Below, piece after piece: positions 32,442 through 43,464 of a DNA stretch of 64,000 bases (within the stretch, counting starts at the first letter, position 1; every line of letters begins with the position of its first letter). Source of the DNA: Eudorina sp. 2006-703-Eu-15 (Eukaryota; Chlorophyta; Chlorophyceae; Chlamydomonadales; Volvocaceae). The notes beneath the pieces are model-generated. The model saw nothing but the letters and a program-made list of their open reading frames with translations. It was not told where the DNA came from and ran no database searches. The position numbers and the translations under genes are program-made. The stretch lies in NCBI GenBank assembly GCA_003117195.1, contig BDSI01000007.1, positions 62,001 to 126,000 on the forward strand, written 5' to 3'.

Positions 32442-33249
32442 GGCGTCGCACGCGGAACGCCCCCATCACATGCAGCGCGCGGGGGCCGGGGGCACTAGAC
32501 TACGTACCGGGGCAGGGAACAGGGAAGGGGGGAGGCGAGGGGGCACGCGCACGCGCATTGGACACGGTGTGGATGTCTCCCGGGCGGCCTTCACAGCAGT
32601 CGCGCGGCGCGCCTCCCCGGCTCCAAAAGCGAGCGATGTCGCGAACAGGCCCCACCTCGACGAGTACCCAACGCCCGCAGGTGTTGCATCATGCCTTATC
32701 AGGACTGGGATAGGTCCACCGCAGTTGTGCTCCCGAAGGAATTAGTCGTGGCCGCAGTTCATTGAAAGAAGACAGTTGAGAGCGGGCACCCAGTAATGAC
32801 CCGCCAGCTTGCCCAGCCGAACAGCTGATGAGCATCTCGCTCGGTTATCTCCGACAGCAGGGCCAATGCTGCCACAGCCATGATCAGGAGGAATTCATGG
32901 GCATATCCGCAGCATCTCAGGCCGCTGAGGCGTAAGGAGTCCGCCGGCTAGGGCGTGAAGGGCGGTCAGCTTGCTGCGCCGCGTTGCGGTGGCGCCGCGG
33001 CCGCGCCGTTCACTCCCCGCCGCGCCGGTCAGCTGCAGGCGCCCTGCTCCTTTCCCCGCCCCCGCCCCCGCTCCCCCTCCCTACCGTGGCCGCCGCCGCC
33101 GCCGCCGCCGCCGCCCCAGCCAGCCCGCGGCTCGCCGCGTCCGCCCGAGTCCGCATCGCCCCCGCCCCGCCGGCCGCGATCAGAGCGGCGGTCCCCCCCT
33201 GGACCGCATTGCCGCTCGCGTCCCGCCCACGATGCCGACAGGAGCTCCT

Positions 33250-33330
33250 GCTGCCCCGCCGGCTATCCTCTGCTGCCCCGCCGGCTATCCTCTGCTGCCC
33301 CGGCGGCTATCCTCTGCTGCCCCGGCGGCC
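33250..33330. repeat. 21-22 bp tandem repeat, four units
   Basis: Four copies of a unit with GGCTATCCTCTGCTGCCCC. Read on the minus strand it encodes the end of the RD-rich frame and supplies its TAG stop (33307-33309). Beyond it, on the minus strand, an Arg-Gly-rich frame continues (about 33230-33050), so the repeat may interrupt a longer RGG tail. Confidence 0.8.
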
Positions 33331-34347
33331 ATCCCGCCCCCGGCCCCGGAACCCGCTCCTTTCCGGCGCCGAGCTCTGGCGGGACCTGCCCCGACCCTGG
33401 TCACCGTAACGGCTCCGGTCCCGGCTCCGGTCCCGGTCCCGGTCCCGGCTCCGGCCCCGGTCCCGGCCCCGGTCACCGTCCCGGTGCCGGTCTCGGCGCG
33501 GGTCCCGGTCTCGGCCCCGGTCCCGGCCCGCAGCCCCATGCGGCTCCTGGTCATTCCGGTCTCCATTTCGGTCCCGTCCCCGTCGGTGCCGCTCTTCTCT
33601 CTGTTTCCTGTCCCTGTCCCTGCCCCTGTCCCTGCCCCTGTCCCTGTCTCGGTCCCGGTCTCGGTCCCGGTCTCGGTCGGAGTCGTGGTTGCGGTCTCGG
33701 CTCTGGCCGCGGCGCCGCTCCCCCTCCTCCTCACGGCCACGGAACAGCGCCCCGCCGGAGTCGCGGTCCCTGCCGTGACGATGCCGCTCGAGGTCACCGC
33801 GCACTCGCACCTCCACGCGCCGTCCCCGGTTCCGATCCGAATCCGGATCCGGACGCGGATCCGGATCCGGACCCGGGCCGGGATGCCGATCTGGGATCCT
33901 GACCCGGTCCCTCGGCGGTGGTGAACGGTCGCGGTCCGGCGGGCCCATGGGTCGGACGGAACTCCAGCCGCTGGCGCGCTCCCGCAATGCGTCCGGCCGG
34001 GAGGCCCATGGGTCACGGCTGCCGTACAGTCCGTGCCGTGGCGGAGACGGTCGTGGGCAGGGCCCTGCCGCCGCTGTACGGCTGTACGGCGGCCACGGCG
34101 GCGGACCTGGCAGGGATTCCGCGCCCTGCCAGCCGGAGGAGGGACGCGGCGCCGACCCGCGCGTCTCAAACGGCGACCGCAGCTCCGGGCTCAGGTTTGG
34201 ACGCCGCCGCCGCCGCCTTCGGCCCCGGCGGCGCATGGCCCCCGAGGCGTTGTCGCCCGGGGTCTCATCGCGGCGGGCCCCCGCTGGCCAGATGCTGCCG
34301 AGGGGCTGCTGCTGCTGCTGCAGCAGCAGCTCACCGCAGAAGTCCAC
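33307..34347 (-). CDS. RD/RS-rich C-terminal segment, probably the tail of the SET-domain gene
   Basis: The minus-strand frame is extremely rich in Arg-Asp dipeptides (runs of DRDRDRDRDR, RGRDRG, RSRDRDR, about residues 130-330), with SPPPRD and RR-rich parts. Codons vary inside these runs, which argues for coding in this strand rather than in the plus-strand Pro/Ala frames. RD/RS-rich tails are typical of splicing and RNA-processing factors and drive protein-RNA or condensate interactions. It follows the SET-like exon 34553 downward with a frame change near 34350-34380, and may be part of the same polypeptide or a separate small gene. The frame stops at 33307, inside the 21-bp repeat. Confidence 0.5.
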   Translation of the reverse strand: MDFCGELLLQQQQQPLGSIWPAGARRDETPGDNASGAMRRRGRRRRRRRPNLSPELRSPFETRGSAPRPSSGWQGAESLPGPPPWPPYSRTAAAGPCPRPSPPRHGLYGSRDPWASRPDALRERASGWSSVRPMGPPDRDRSPPPRDRVRIPDRHPGPGPDPDPRPDPDSDRNRGRRVEVRVRGDLERHRHGRDRDSGGALFRGREEEGERRRGQSRDRNHDSDRDRDRDRDRDRDRGRDRGRDRDRKQREERHRRGRDRNGDRNDQEPHGAAGRDRGRDRDPRRDRHRDGDRGRDRGRSRDRDRDRSRDRSRYGDQGRGRSRQSSAPERSGFRGRGRDGRRGSRG

Positions 34348-34369
34348 CGCTGGCGCATTGCAATATTGT

Positions 34370-37300
34370 CGAGCAGCAACGACCGCTGTGGCGGCGGCGG
34401 CTCCGGTGGGGACACCTCTGGCTGCATGATCGCTGCCGACACCGGGCAGGCATCAGCGGCGGCGGCGGCGTACAGGAGCTGCTCTCCGGCGCGGATGTGG
34501 CGCAGCGTCACCAGCACCGGCAGTAAGACACCTCGTACGGCGATGTACAGCACCTGGTAGCAGCACAGTATCGGGAGGCCATGACGTGAGGACACATAAC
34601 CTCGACGCGTCGACGGCATTGCTGCGACATTGCTACGACAGCAAGGGAGGTGAGGTGGTCGCTGTACAAGGAGTTAGTCACGCCATTTCTCGAAAGTGTA
34701 GGACCGACTAACCTCGACTAGCCGGCCTACCTACGCACATAGTCGTACATGTGTACGACTCCCCACGCAGTTGGCTTCAGATGCGGCGGTCGCCGAGTCG
34801 ACATCGTTGCCCGGCGCCCACACGCGCGGATCGACCCGTGGGTCATTGACCAGCGCGCCCAGGCCGCCGTAGCCCAGCATGCAAAGCAGGGCTTTGGGTC
34901 CACCGCCGCCGCCGCCGTCGCCGCCGCCGCCCGCGGGTCCGGCGAAGCGCCATCGGGAGCTCGCGACAAGGAGTCAATTACGAATAAATCGTGACCCAAA
35001 GTTGGCACACATACACACAGTAGGGAGTCCCACTACCGGTGCGCCGTCATATAAATCAAGCAGGAAAGCAACAGGCCGTACTACCGTACAATTGTGCATC
35101 TAGGCAGCGCCGCCGTGTGCCCTCCCGCGCCCGCCGCCGCCGCTGTCACACGCCCCGCCGTCCCTTACCCGGAGGCACCGCCGGGTCATCTCGGCGGTTG
35201 CCGTACGGCGCCCACACGTACGGCATCGAAAACGCGTCCGTCAGGAAGTGCCAGGCGGCCACGTCCGCGCCGGCGCTAACGCGCCGCCGCAGCTCAGCAC
35301 TGACCCGCGGGTCGGCGGCGCCGTACTTGAGCATCTCCACGCGCCCCGCCGAGGGCAGCACGTAGCCGCTCATCATGCCCAGGACTGTGTTGGGCCGGAG
35401 CTCCGCCGTGGCACTCAGCCCGCGCCCCCCGCGGCGCGCGTCGCCGCAGGGCGCCAGCCCCGCCACCCACGGCGGGCTGTCGCGCGGCAACGGCGCGTCG
35501 CTGGCGCAGCCCTGATGGCCCCCGGCGGGTATACACCGATGATCCCGTTGGGGTCCGCTGTAACATTCATTCATTCAAATCTGTTTATAAAGCTGTTTTC
35601 CTAAATTTTACCTTCCCTGTTTCCATGCAACACACTGTTTTCCTAAATTTTACCTTCCCTGTTTCCATGCAACACAGAAGAACAGGACAGGTCAAAGGGG
35701 TGCCGTACACACCTTCAGCGATTTCCGGTCGAACACCGCCGACCCGACCTCCTCACCAAAGCCAGCCCAACTACCCAACTACCGTAGCCGACTCGCAGCT
35801 GCATCCATCGACGCCCGCGCATCTCGCCCTCGTCGACCGCGCCGCCATCCATCCATCCATCCATCCAACGCCCACCCATCCCTGCCGTACTGTCCTTCAT
35901 TGGTCCTGTCCTTCAGAATCCAACTTGCAATTTCCCTCCCCTTCTTTCGGAATCCAACTTCCCTCTTCCCTCCCCTCCTCACCGGCCAGGTGCTGCTGTC
36001 CGCGGCCCGGATGACAATGTCCGCGGGAAGCTGCCGCGCCATCAGCGGTGCAAACACCGCTCCAGGGGCGACACACATCGACGCCGTCGCGGACAGCGCA
36101 CGCTTCGTGATCTCGTACTGCAACAGCACCTTGGCGCATCGGACATCGTACAGGCCCTCCGCCGCCGCCTTCAGTTGGTGCTCCGTGTCCGGTTGGCCAC
36201 GTGCAACCTTCTTCTTAGGCGGTCGGCAGCCGCCAGGGGCCGGCGCTGAAGGGTTGCACGGCGACAGGGTTTCTGCTTTCCTCGCGTCCTCGGCTGTAGC
36301 TGCGGTTGCCGCTACCTGTGGCCCTCCCATGCCATCGCCGCCACCGCCGCCGCCGCCGCCTCCGCCGCCGCCGTCACCGCCACCGCCGCTGCCACCGCCG
36401 CCGCCACTGCCCCCCGCACCATCAAAATCACCGCTGTCCGAACCGCTGTCTTCGTCGCTGCTGACGCCGCCGCCCGTACCACGGCCACCGTCGCTGCTAC
36501 TGCTGCCGCTGGTACTGCTACTGTTGTTAGTGCAGGCACTGCCGCTGGTGATGCCACAGCTCTCAGCGGCGGGCTCGGAATCCATCCGTACAGCGTCCTC
36601 GACATGAGCGCGCTTTGTGCCGCCGCCGTCGACACCGCCGCCGCCGCCGCCACTCGCGTCCCTGCAGCTGCTGGGGGAACGCCGCCGTCGCTGGCAGGGC
36701 TTCCGCTGCGACAGCGGCAGATCATCCATGCTGTTGTGGCCGCCGCTGTCCCAGCCGCCGCCGCCGCCGCCGTCCCCCCCGCCGCCGCTGCTGCCATCGC
36801 CGCCGTTGAGAAGCCCACCGGCGCCCGAAGTCTCCGCCTCCGCCTCTGCCGCCTCCGCCGCTGCCGCCTCCGCCGCTGCCGTCGCCACCGCCGCTGCGTT
36901 ACCGGCTGCACCGCCCGATGGGTCGGTCGGCGCCGCCGGCTTAGCGCTCAAGATCCGCACGTCGAGGGTCAGCAGTTCTTGTGGGTCTGGATGGAAGCAG
37001 ATGACATCACGGACCTTAGCGCCCAGGTCACACCCGACACGACCAGGGGGTCCGCCGAGTACGTGTGCTTGCCCCGGATCCGGATCGTGACCTCCGCCTG
37101 TCGCAGCACGGCACAGCGTGGCACATAGTTCAGCACAGCACAGCTCAGCACGGCGAAGCACAGCACGGCGACGCATAGCACAGCATTCCGCGGAGCGCGG
37201 CGCAGCCCGCACCACATGTTTACCGCTACATTACTTCGTGAGCACGAGGAGCTTTCTAATAATCAACAAATTCGTTTTCTCACGGCATGCAGGCAGGCTG

Positions 37301-38017
37301 CGTTGCAACTTGCAAGGTGGGTACTTGGAGCCGGTCGGAAGGTGAGAAGCTGAGAACCCAGATCGCAGATCATGTCGTACACCACCGTACGCAGATCGTA
37401 GGAGTCCGTGCCGTGCATGCAGTACACCGCTTGCAAGCGACCGGAAGTTGCGCGCTCTTACTTACCTTGCACACGCGGGGCCCGGCTCGCAGCGTCAGCT
37501 CCAGGGGCAGCCCCCGGGACGCGACCAGTCGGCCGAACACCCCGTCCTCAGCGCACATTGGTATGCTCGGATTGAATCGGCGCTTGATGTCGGTGTCGCA
37601 CAAGACCTTGCCGTACAGTGGGTCGTACTCGATCGGTACGGCACCCTTGGTGCCCGCCTGCCGCAGCCGATTCAGGCGGCGACGTTTCCTTTTCTCGCCG
37701 CCGATGCCGCCGACGCCGCCGCCACCTCGTCTCTTTTGCTGCGGCTGCTGCGGCGGCTGCGGCGGCTGTTGTTGCTGCTGTTTCCTGCCAGCAGCAGCAG
37801 CAGCAGCAGCAGCATCAGCAGCAACCGCATCCGCCCGCCGCGGCATGGATGAGCCCGCGAGCAGGTCGCCGGCGGCAGCGGCGGCGGCGCCGCCACCGCG
37901 CTCGCCGCTCGGCCCCCTCCCGGGACGCCGCGTGGGGGGCCCCCGGCGGGTGCGCTTCCGGGGTCGGCGACGCCGCGGGTCCTCCTCCGCAGTATTCCAA
38001 TCCTCGTCTCCGTCGTC

Positions 38018-38053
<36 letters not shown>

Positions 38054-39647
38054 AGTGCTACTGCTACTGTCATTTCTGTTGCTCCTAGTGCTGTTGCGGC
38101 TGTCGTCTCCTCTGCTGTTGAAACCAGGGGTGGACCTGGCCGCTACAGCGCCGCCGCCGCCGTTATCCTCGGGCACGCAGCGCCTGTGGCCGAATTCCTC
38201 GGCGTCGCCGCTCACTCGGCCGGAACAGCCATAGCCGCCGCTGGCGTGGCTGCGCCCGCCATCCTCCGCCCTGGACCGACCCATGGGTCCCAACAGGCGC
38301 CCACCACTCCAGGGAGCGCCGTTTCCGTGCCGACCCAGTTGACCCACGCAGCCATTGGCGGCCGCCACCGTCGTCGCCGCCGCCGCCGCCGGCCCCAGCT
38401 CGAAATTCACGGCCACGGCTGCGCCCGTTGCCACCTAAGTCTCAGCCTCCAATTTTACAAACGCGGCTACGGCTGGGCCCGTTGCCACCCCGGTCTCAGT
38501 CTCCAATTTTACAAACGTCGTAGTCGTCGCCGCCACCGCTGTCGCGCCTTCCGTTGCCGCGTCAGGCCCATGAGTGACGGCTGCAGCCGGGTCGACTGCG
38601 CCGTCCGCCTCCGTCGCTGCAGTGGCCACCGGTCAACCACGGAGGAGACAGGACACAGGAGGAGGAGGAGGAGGAGGAGGAGGAAGTAATCCTCAGGGCG
38701 TTACCGTACTTGAGGTACGGCAGTGACCCAACAGGTCTCCGAGGCAATAGCGGCGGCACCAACAACTGCGGAGCGAATTGCTGCTGATCGCCCCGTGCAC
38801 GTGGTACTAACTAGCTAAATTAACGAACTAACTATCGAATGTTTGTCAACGACGCGACAGGGCGCTGAGAGGCCCTACGTACGGCACTCGCTCCCCTCCC
38901 TGGAACCTGGTGCGAAACCAACCACGGTACGACACTCCCAACGCACGTGCGCTGGGACCGACGCGCAGTAATCTACTTGTGCGCTGCACTGTCAAGCAAG
39001 AGTAGCATGACCACAACCGCAATAACGGTATGTAACGGTGCCGCACCTCCCGTTTGCTGCAGCCGCGCGCTGCACATCCCCGCCGTCCATTCCGCGGCCG
39101 CCATCGGCGGGGGCTGCTCCCGCGCCATGAGGCCGCCGCCGCCGCCGCCGCCGCCATCCCCCCCATCAGACCCGCCGTCACGGCCGCCGCCGCCGCCGCC
39201 GCCGTCGTAGCCGCCATCCCCGTCGGCAGCCCCGTCGTCGCCGCCGCCGCCACGGCGGTCGCCAATGTCGCCAATGTCGCCCCCGCCAGCGCCGGGGACG
39301 TGATGTCCGTCATCATCGTCATCATCAGCATAATTACCATCGTCCGGAGCTCCGGAACCCACGGCACCGTCGGCATCTCCATGTACGGGACCTCCCGCTG
39401 CTGCCGCCGTCGCCAGGCATGTCGTACGACTCTGGCCTCCGCCGCGCCGCTTCGCGTTCAGCGCGCGCAGCAGCTCGTCGACCGCATCCGACGACGACTG
39501 GCTGTCCGAGGACGAGTGGCTGTCCGACGAGGAGGATGACGGCGAGGAGACATCCGTCACCAGCGAGTGGTCCGAGGGGCCTGGCCCCGGCGATGGCGGC
39601 TGCATGCGGCAGTGTCGATAGCGGCATGGCGGCAGCGCGGGGTACAT
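34370..39647 (-). CDS. Divergent SET-domain protein gene (multi-exon, with apparent lesions)
   Basis: Minus-strand exons: a Ser-rich exon from about 39647 (SSSDSQSSSDAVDELLRALN), then 38434-37466 (basic and Ser-rich, ending FGRLVASRGLPLELTLRAGP and RVCK before a GTAAGT donor), 37097-35983 (VTIRIRGKHTYSADPL ... EITKRALSATASMCVAPGAV), 35511-35169 (ELRPNTVLGMMSGYVLP), about 34980-34767 (LGYGGLGALVNDPRVDPRVW, GNDV, EANC) and from 34553 (LLPVLVTLRHIRAGEQLL). The last three give the SET order: an N-terminal strand pair, an NDP...ANC core in place of RFxNHxC, and the GEEL-like end. The usual DYG is absent (LLYAAAA), so lysine-methyltransferase activity is doubtful. Lesions: an in-frame TAG at 38435-38437 if the upstream frame is exonic, and a one-base frame change near 37030-37045. 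Nuclear function is inferred from family only. Confidence 0.5.
35534..35567 (+). repeat. Diverged copy of the LINE 3'-end motif
   Basis: CACCGATGATCCCGTTGGGG then TCCGCTGTAACATT followed by ATTC repeats. It lies in the SET-gene intron a few bases from the acceptor of the 35511 exon. Confidence 0.6.
35594..35676. repeat. 41-42 bp tandem duplication
   Basis: Two essentially identical copies of a unit containing GTTTTCCTAAATTTTACCTT and CCATGCAACACA. It lies in the SET-gene intron beside the dispersed motif and may mark a recent duplication. Confidence 0.9.
38413..38525. repeat. Approximately 54-bp direct repeat, two to three units, one with a stop
   Basis: On the minus strand the repeated unit encodes FVKLExETxVATGxAVA. 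In the upstream copy the codons are ACC GGG (Thr-Gly). In the next copy the equivalent bases are ACT TAG, which stops the frame at 38435-38437. The following unit degenerates to VAVNFELG. Confidence 0.75.
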
Positions 39648-40386
39648 GCATGAGCAGCGATTTTCGCTAATAGAAAAGAACGCTATCGCATCAGTTATTC
39701 CAATCTGGCAGTCCGGAGGTTTTGGGTAACGTGGTGGTGACGGTCGCGGTCGCGGTGGCGGCGGCGGTGATAGGGCTCGTGGGCGCTATCTTCGGGCCGG
39801 AGGCCGGCGGCCAGAACGCAAGGAGAGGACGGCGGCCGCGCGCGCGCGCGCGCCAGGCCGCCAGGCTTAGATCGGTTCTGCACACTGCATTCGGTCCAGC
39901 GGCCGCTGCTTGCTTCCATTTCTCGGCCTGGAAACGCAGCGGATGTTATGTGAATGATTGTGCCGACCCGGTTCACCACAAATCCCTGCTAGCCGTGCTG
40001 CGCGCAATCCAAGAACGCTCCGCGCACGCTTGCTCCTCCCTAGCTAGTGATTGATAGGATTGATTGCAGCTAGCGCCGTCGGCGCTCGCTTCGTCGCCAG
40101 CCCAACACCAAATGTTCCCGCCCGAATGAGAATGTATGCGCCATTCGATCCTCACCGCCGTCGAGCCCATTGCCGGATGGATCCCTTCGAAACAAAAGCA
40201 AAGCTACCAGGCCGCCGCCGCCGCTGCTGGCTGCATGCCTGCGTGATTCTGTCACAGCTGCTTTAGATCAGGGGGTATGTAAAGATGATGGAAATGACTA
40301 AAATTAGCAAGACCACATTAATTCCAATGTATATGTTCGGACTGTGGGCAACAAGTTCTTGTAAGATCATTTTTGGCAACATTCAG

Positions 40387-40661
40387 GCTTTTCGTTTCCC
40401 ACCGAAAAGTCGACCCACGGGACGGTTCTGTACGGCCTAACCGGTCATAGGCCCGAGACATCGGATTTATCAGGGGACGCACACGCTGTAATAACACCAT
40501 TAAAGGGCAGAGCATACCTTGATGTGTCGCGGCCGCGCACATACATGCAGCGAGTCGCCGACCGGGCGCGCGACGACTTCTGCACGCACTTCATGCACCT
40601 GAATGCATTGAAGAATGAGTTTGATAAAACTACTTCTGGACCGCAAAGCCCAAGCATGTGA
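40387..40661 (+). CDS. Orphan C-terminal exon, unrecognised
   Basis: After a CATTCAG acceptor-like site the frame stays open to TGA at 40659-40661. It reads FSFPTEKSTHGTVLYGLTGH, then AHAVITPLKGRAYLDVSRPR, TYMQRVADRARDDFCTHFMH and LNALKNEFDKTTSG. The residue mix is that of an ordinary globular, partly helical protein and unlike the low-complexity frames around it. There is no ATG near its start, so it would be a last exon. I could not find the upstream exons (39.7-40.3 kb is the place to look) and do not know the family. Confidence 0.4.
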
Positions 40662-41339
40662 GGGCGTCGGTTGAGGGGACCGCCGATTTCATGGTTGGCT
40701 GGGAGTCGACACAGCTGGTTTGCCCAGTGCCGTATTTCGATAACGAAGGTGTGTATCCGCCTGCGGCCCCTATCCGTATGTGGCACTAGTCCGCTCGTGG
40801 TATGCTGCCCATTGGTCCGACCCGCCGGGACCCGCTTGCTTGACGCGCACATCCACGGCTATTCCGTCAACCGTGACACACGGCCACATACACCGGGCGG
40901 CGGCGTACCGTACTAGCTACTCGGAGCCGACTGAAGAGCCGGGGCTCTGGGGCGATGCGTGACGACCGCGCACCCTAGCGGACTCATGGAGACATGGCAG
41001 TGGTGCAGCAGTAGTGCCGCTGGATGGTGGGTAGCTGTGAACGAAGGAGCTCCGTCCTCAATGTGGGTTTCGGAGCACAAGTACCGTAGTGCAGATTTGG
41101 TTTCGGAGCGCAGGTGCAGAATTGAGCCACGGTACGAGCAGTCGCAGACACGTTCGGTACCTGCGCGCTCCGGCAGATCGCAGATGTCTCCAGGCAGTGT
41201 GCTGTGTGGCTGGCGAGGTGCTGCTGCGCCGCACGGGGCTGGCTGCCGCGGCATGCCCGGTTTGGGGCGTGTTGGGTTGGGTCGTGTTGGGACTCCGTTT
41301 TACTCCGCAGTTGCCACACACGGCGGCCGTCGTGCGGTC

Positions 41340-41520
41340 TCAGGCGAGGCGCACGTCTTCGAGGATCGACTTCGAGTGGTACAGGTCGGCTATGGCTGCG
41401 GGCAGCCACCGCTCCAGGAAAGACACACTCGCGGATCCTTCCTCTCGCGGGCACATCAGCCACTCCTGCCTGGATCGAATAGAGACCGACAGACCGTACC
41501 GCCGGTATCGGCCCTGGCTT
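41340..41520 (-). CDS. Orphan C-terminal exon, unrecognised
   Basis: The minus-strand frame reads RYRRYGLSVSIRSRQEWLMC, then ASVSFLERWLPAAIADLYHS and KSILEDVRLA before its stop at 41340-41342. It looks like the helical C terminus of a real protein. An acceptor such as GTCAAG or GCCAG near 41505-41520 is possible. Upstream exons should lie to the right (41.6-43.2 kb) but none is convincing. The plus-strand frame over the same bases is less protein-like. Confidence 0.35.
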
Positions 41521-43323
41521 GACACCGTGCAAAATGCGTCGTACCGTAGTTGATTACATCTGCAACCCAAAGCACTGCAATTCCAACAAACGCGAAAGCG
41601 AACATTTCCTCCGTCTGACAAAAACCGAAAAACGCCCTCATTCGAGGCCGAGACCACGCAGCGGGGGAAAGCGGGAAACAAACACGCCCAGAGGGACAAC
41701 CAACCGCCCGCCCGCCGTGTCGCAACCAGCCACGCAAGCACACAGTCGCTCATCATAAAGTGATACTGCCGCCCTTCCCTTCCCTTCCCTACCAGCCCTT
41801 CCACACGTGAGCAGCCCGATTTGCACCGACCAGGCCGCCCCAGGGAGCTGTCCGCGCATCCTTGGTGCTGGCCCCCCGAGGGGATCACCGCTCCATTTAT
41901 CACGGCCAACTTCGCCGTACGACGTGAATAACATTGCGCATAAAGTTTACTCACTCTGGTCATCATGTCCCAGTCCCGTCGGATCTCTCCTCCCACACAG
42001 CACCCGCCCCGGGTCGCGCTTTTTCATCTCGTTCTATCGCCAGGGAAGGCGAGTCCCATGCAGCAATACACCGACTCGAATACACACCCACGTGACAAGC
42101 CAGCCGCCCTCCGTTTCTCCATAATGCCCTGATCTCGGACACCATCATCACGCCGCGCAGCCCGTTTGTTTGTAGCCACCGTCAGGGGAGGAGGGGACTG
42201 CTCGGCACCACCCTGCAGGACTGGCGCCGGGTACCGTGCCCTACCCTACGGGCCAATTCACTGAGGACTTGACGCGAAGCCAATGCGCTTCCCCCGCCCC
42301 GCAAGCCGCCGCAAGCCCCGACGAGGCCGAACCCCGACACAGCCCCACACGCGGACGGCCACACAACCCTCCGTACACGCCGTATCACGATGATGCCGTA
42401 CCCGCCGTAATCACGGCAGCCCTTGGCCACAGCAGGCCGTCCGGGTCACAGCCCAGCATAACAGAACCGCTGCCCCACGACTTCATACCCAGCCGCCGGA
42501 ACCCACCAATTTGTCTGAAGGCCACCTCCCGTGCGCCTTCCCCCATTCCCCCTGCCCTAGCTTCCCTTCCCCTATCACGGGCGCGGGGCAATGGGGTAAT
42601 ACCCCGTCCACGACGTCGAAGAAAATAAATTCCTGCTTCCAAACGGCTCGATCGCTGACCCCACAGCCCTCACCCACGCACCTACCCGCACCTACCCGCA
42701 CCTACCCGCCCGCACTTAGTACTCTACCCTCTGGGCGAGCCCACCCTCTGGGCCCCCACCCCACCAGCAGCGGTACCCAATGATACCCAATGGTATATGT
42801 ATGGGTACCCAGCGGTACCCAGCGGTAAGACGAGGACACAGTCTCGCGGTCGACCCGCCCTTCACTCGAGCTGCACCACCACAACACTACCAGGTCCCCT
42901 CTCTTGCCCCCTTGACCTGACCCGCCCGCCGCTTCACCATTCGCACTCCCGCCGGCCGGCCGGCCGGCCGGCCGGCCGGCGGACACCGGGGTCGTTTTGG
43001 GTCCCGGGCGGCATCGTGTACGCCTTGGTACATCGACGGCGGTCCAGCTGGACTCCTCATTTCTCGCGGGGCTCAGTTCTCTTTACTAAACACACACGCA
43101 CACACGACAACCGGTCGCCCCCGCCTACACGCCCAACAATTGACCCCCGCCAGCGCCCGGCGCTGAAGCCTCGGCCCCGGCCACAGCCGCCTGCGATGGG
43201 CAACCCTGCCTGCCCCACGGCCATGCCGGCCTTGACCATCGCAACCCAGGCCACCGACCGCCCTTGTGTTCCCAGGGCCCCTCAGCGCCACATACCGCCC
43301 CAACGCTGCCCCCAGGACGGCCT
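41521..43323. other. No supported gene; GGCC microsatellite at 42951-42980
   Basis: Short open frames on both strands lack motifs. A perfect GGCC/CCGG run of about seven units lies at 42951-42980. The 3' UTR of the acetyl-CoA synthetase gene occupies the right part. Confidence 0.5.
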
Positions 43324-43432
43324 TCACTTGCCCCGCAGGTCCACCAGCACCTGAACGACCCCTGGGTCGGCCAGCGTCGACACGTCGCCCAGCTGCTCCT
43401 CCTCCTTGGACGCGATCTTGCGCAGCACGCGC

Positions 43433-43464
<32 letters not shown>

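Larger units (their letters stand above)
27700..33250. other. Repeat-rich stretch without a supported gene
   Basis: I found no recognisable protein block on either strand. The stretch holds microsatellites, telomere-like tracts, a 12-bp palindrome at 29295-29306 and two dispersed repeat fragments (27939-27964 and 30836-30870). The apparent open frames are driven by the GT, GTT and GCA-type repeats. A small last exon of the kinase gene (28145-28162) is possible but unproven. Confidence 0.5.

Noticed and set aside
32955..33924. Two plus-strand Pro/Ala/Val-rich frames of about 315 codons
   Set aside because: They lie opposite the minus-strand RD-rich frame, whose amino-acid bias is far more protein-like, and they have no motif or splice support.
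35779..37215. Reading the 478-codon minus frame as one complete protein starting at 37215
   Set aside because: Its first part (RRAELCCAEL...) is translation of an intron upstream of the 37097 acceptor; only the portion from about 37040 to 35983 fits the SET gene.
43354..43372. GACCCCTGGGTC as another copy of the palindrome
   Set aside because: It lies in the conserved ADPGVVQ codons of acetyl-CoA synthetase and is explained by coding constraint.
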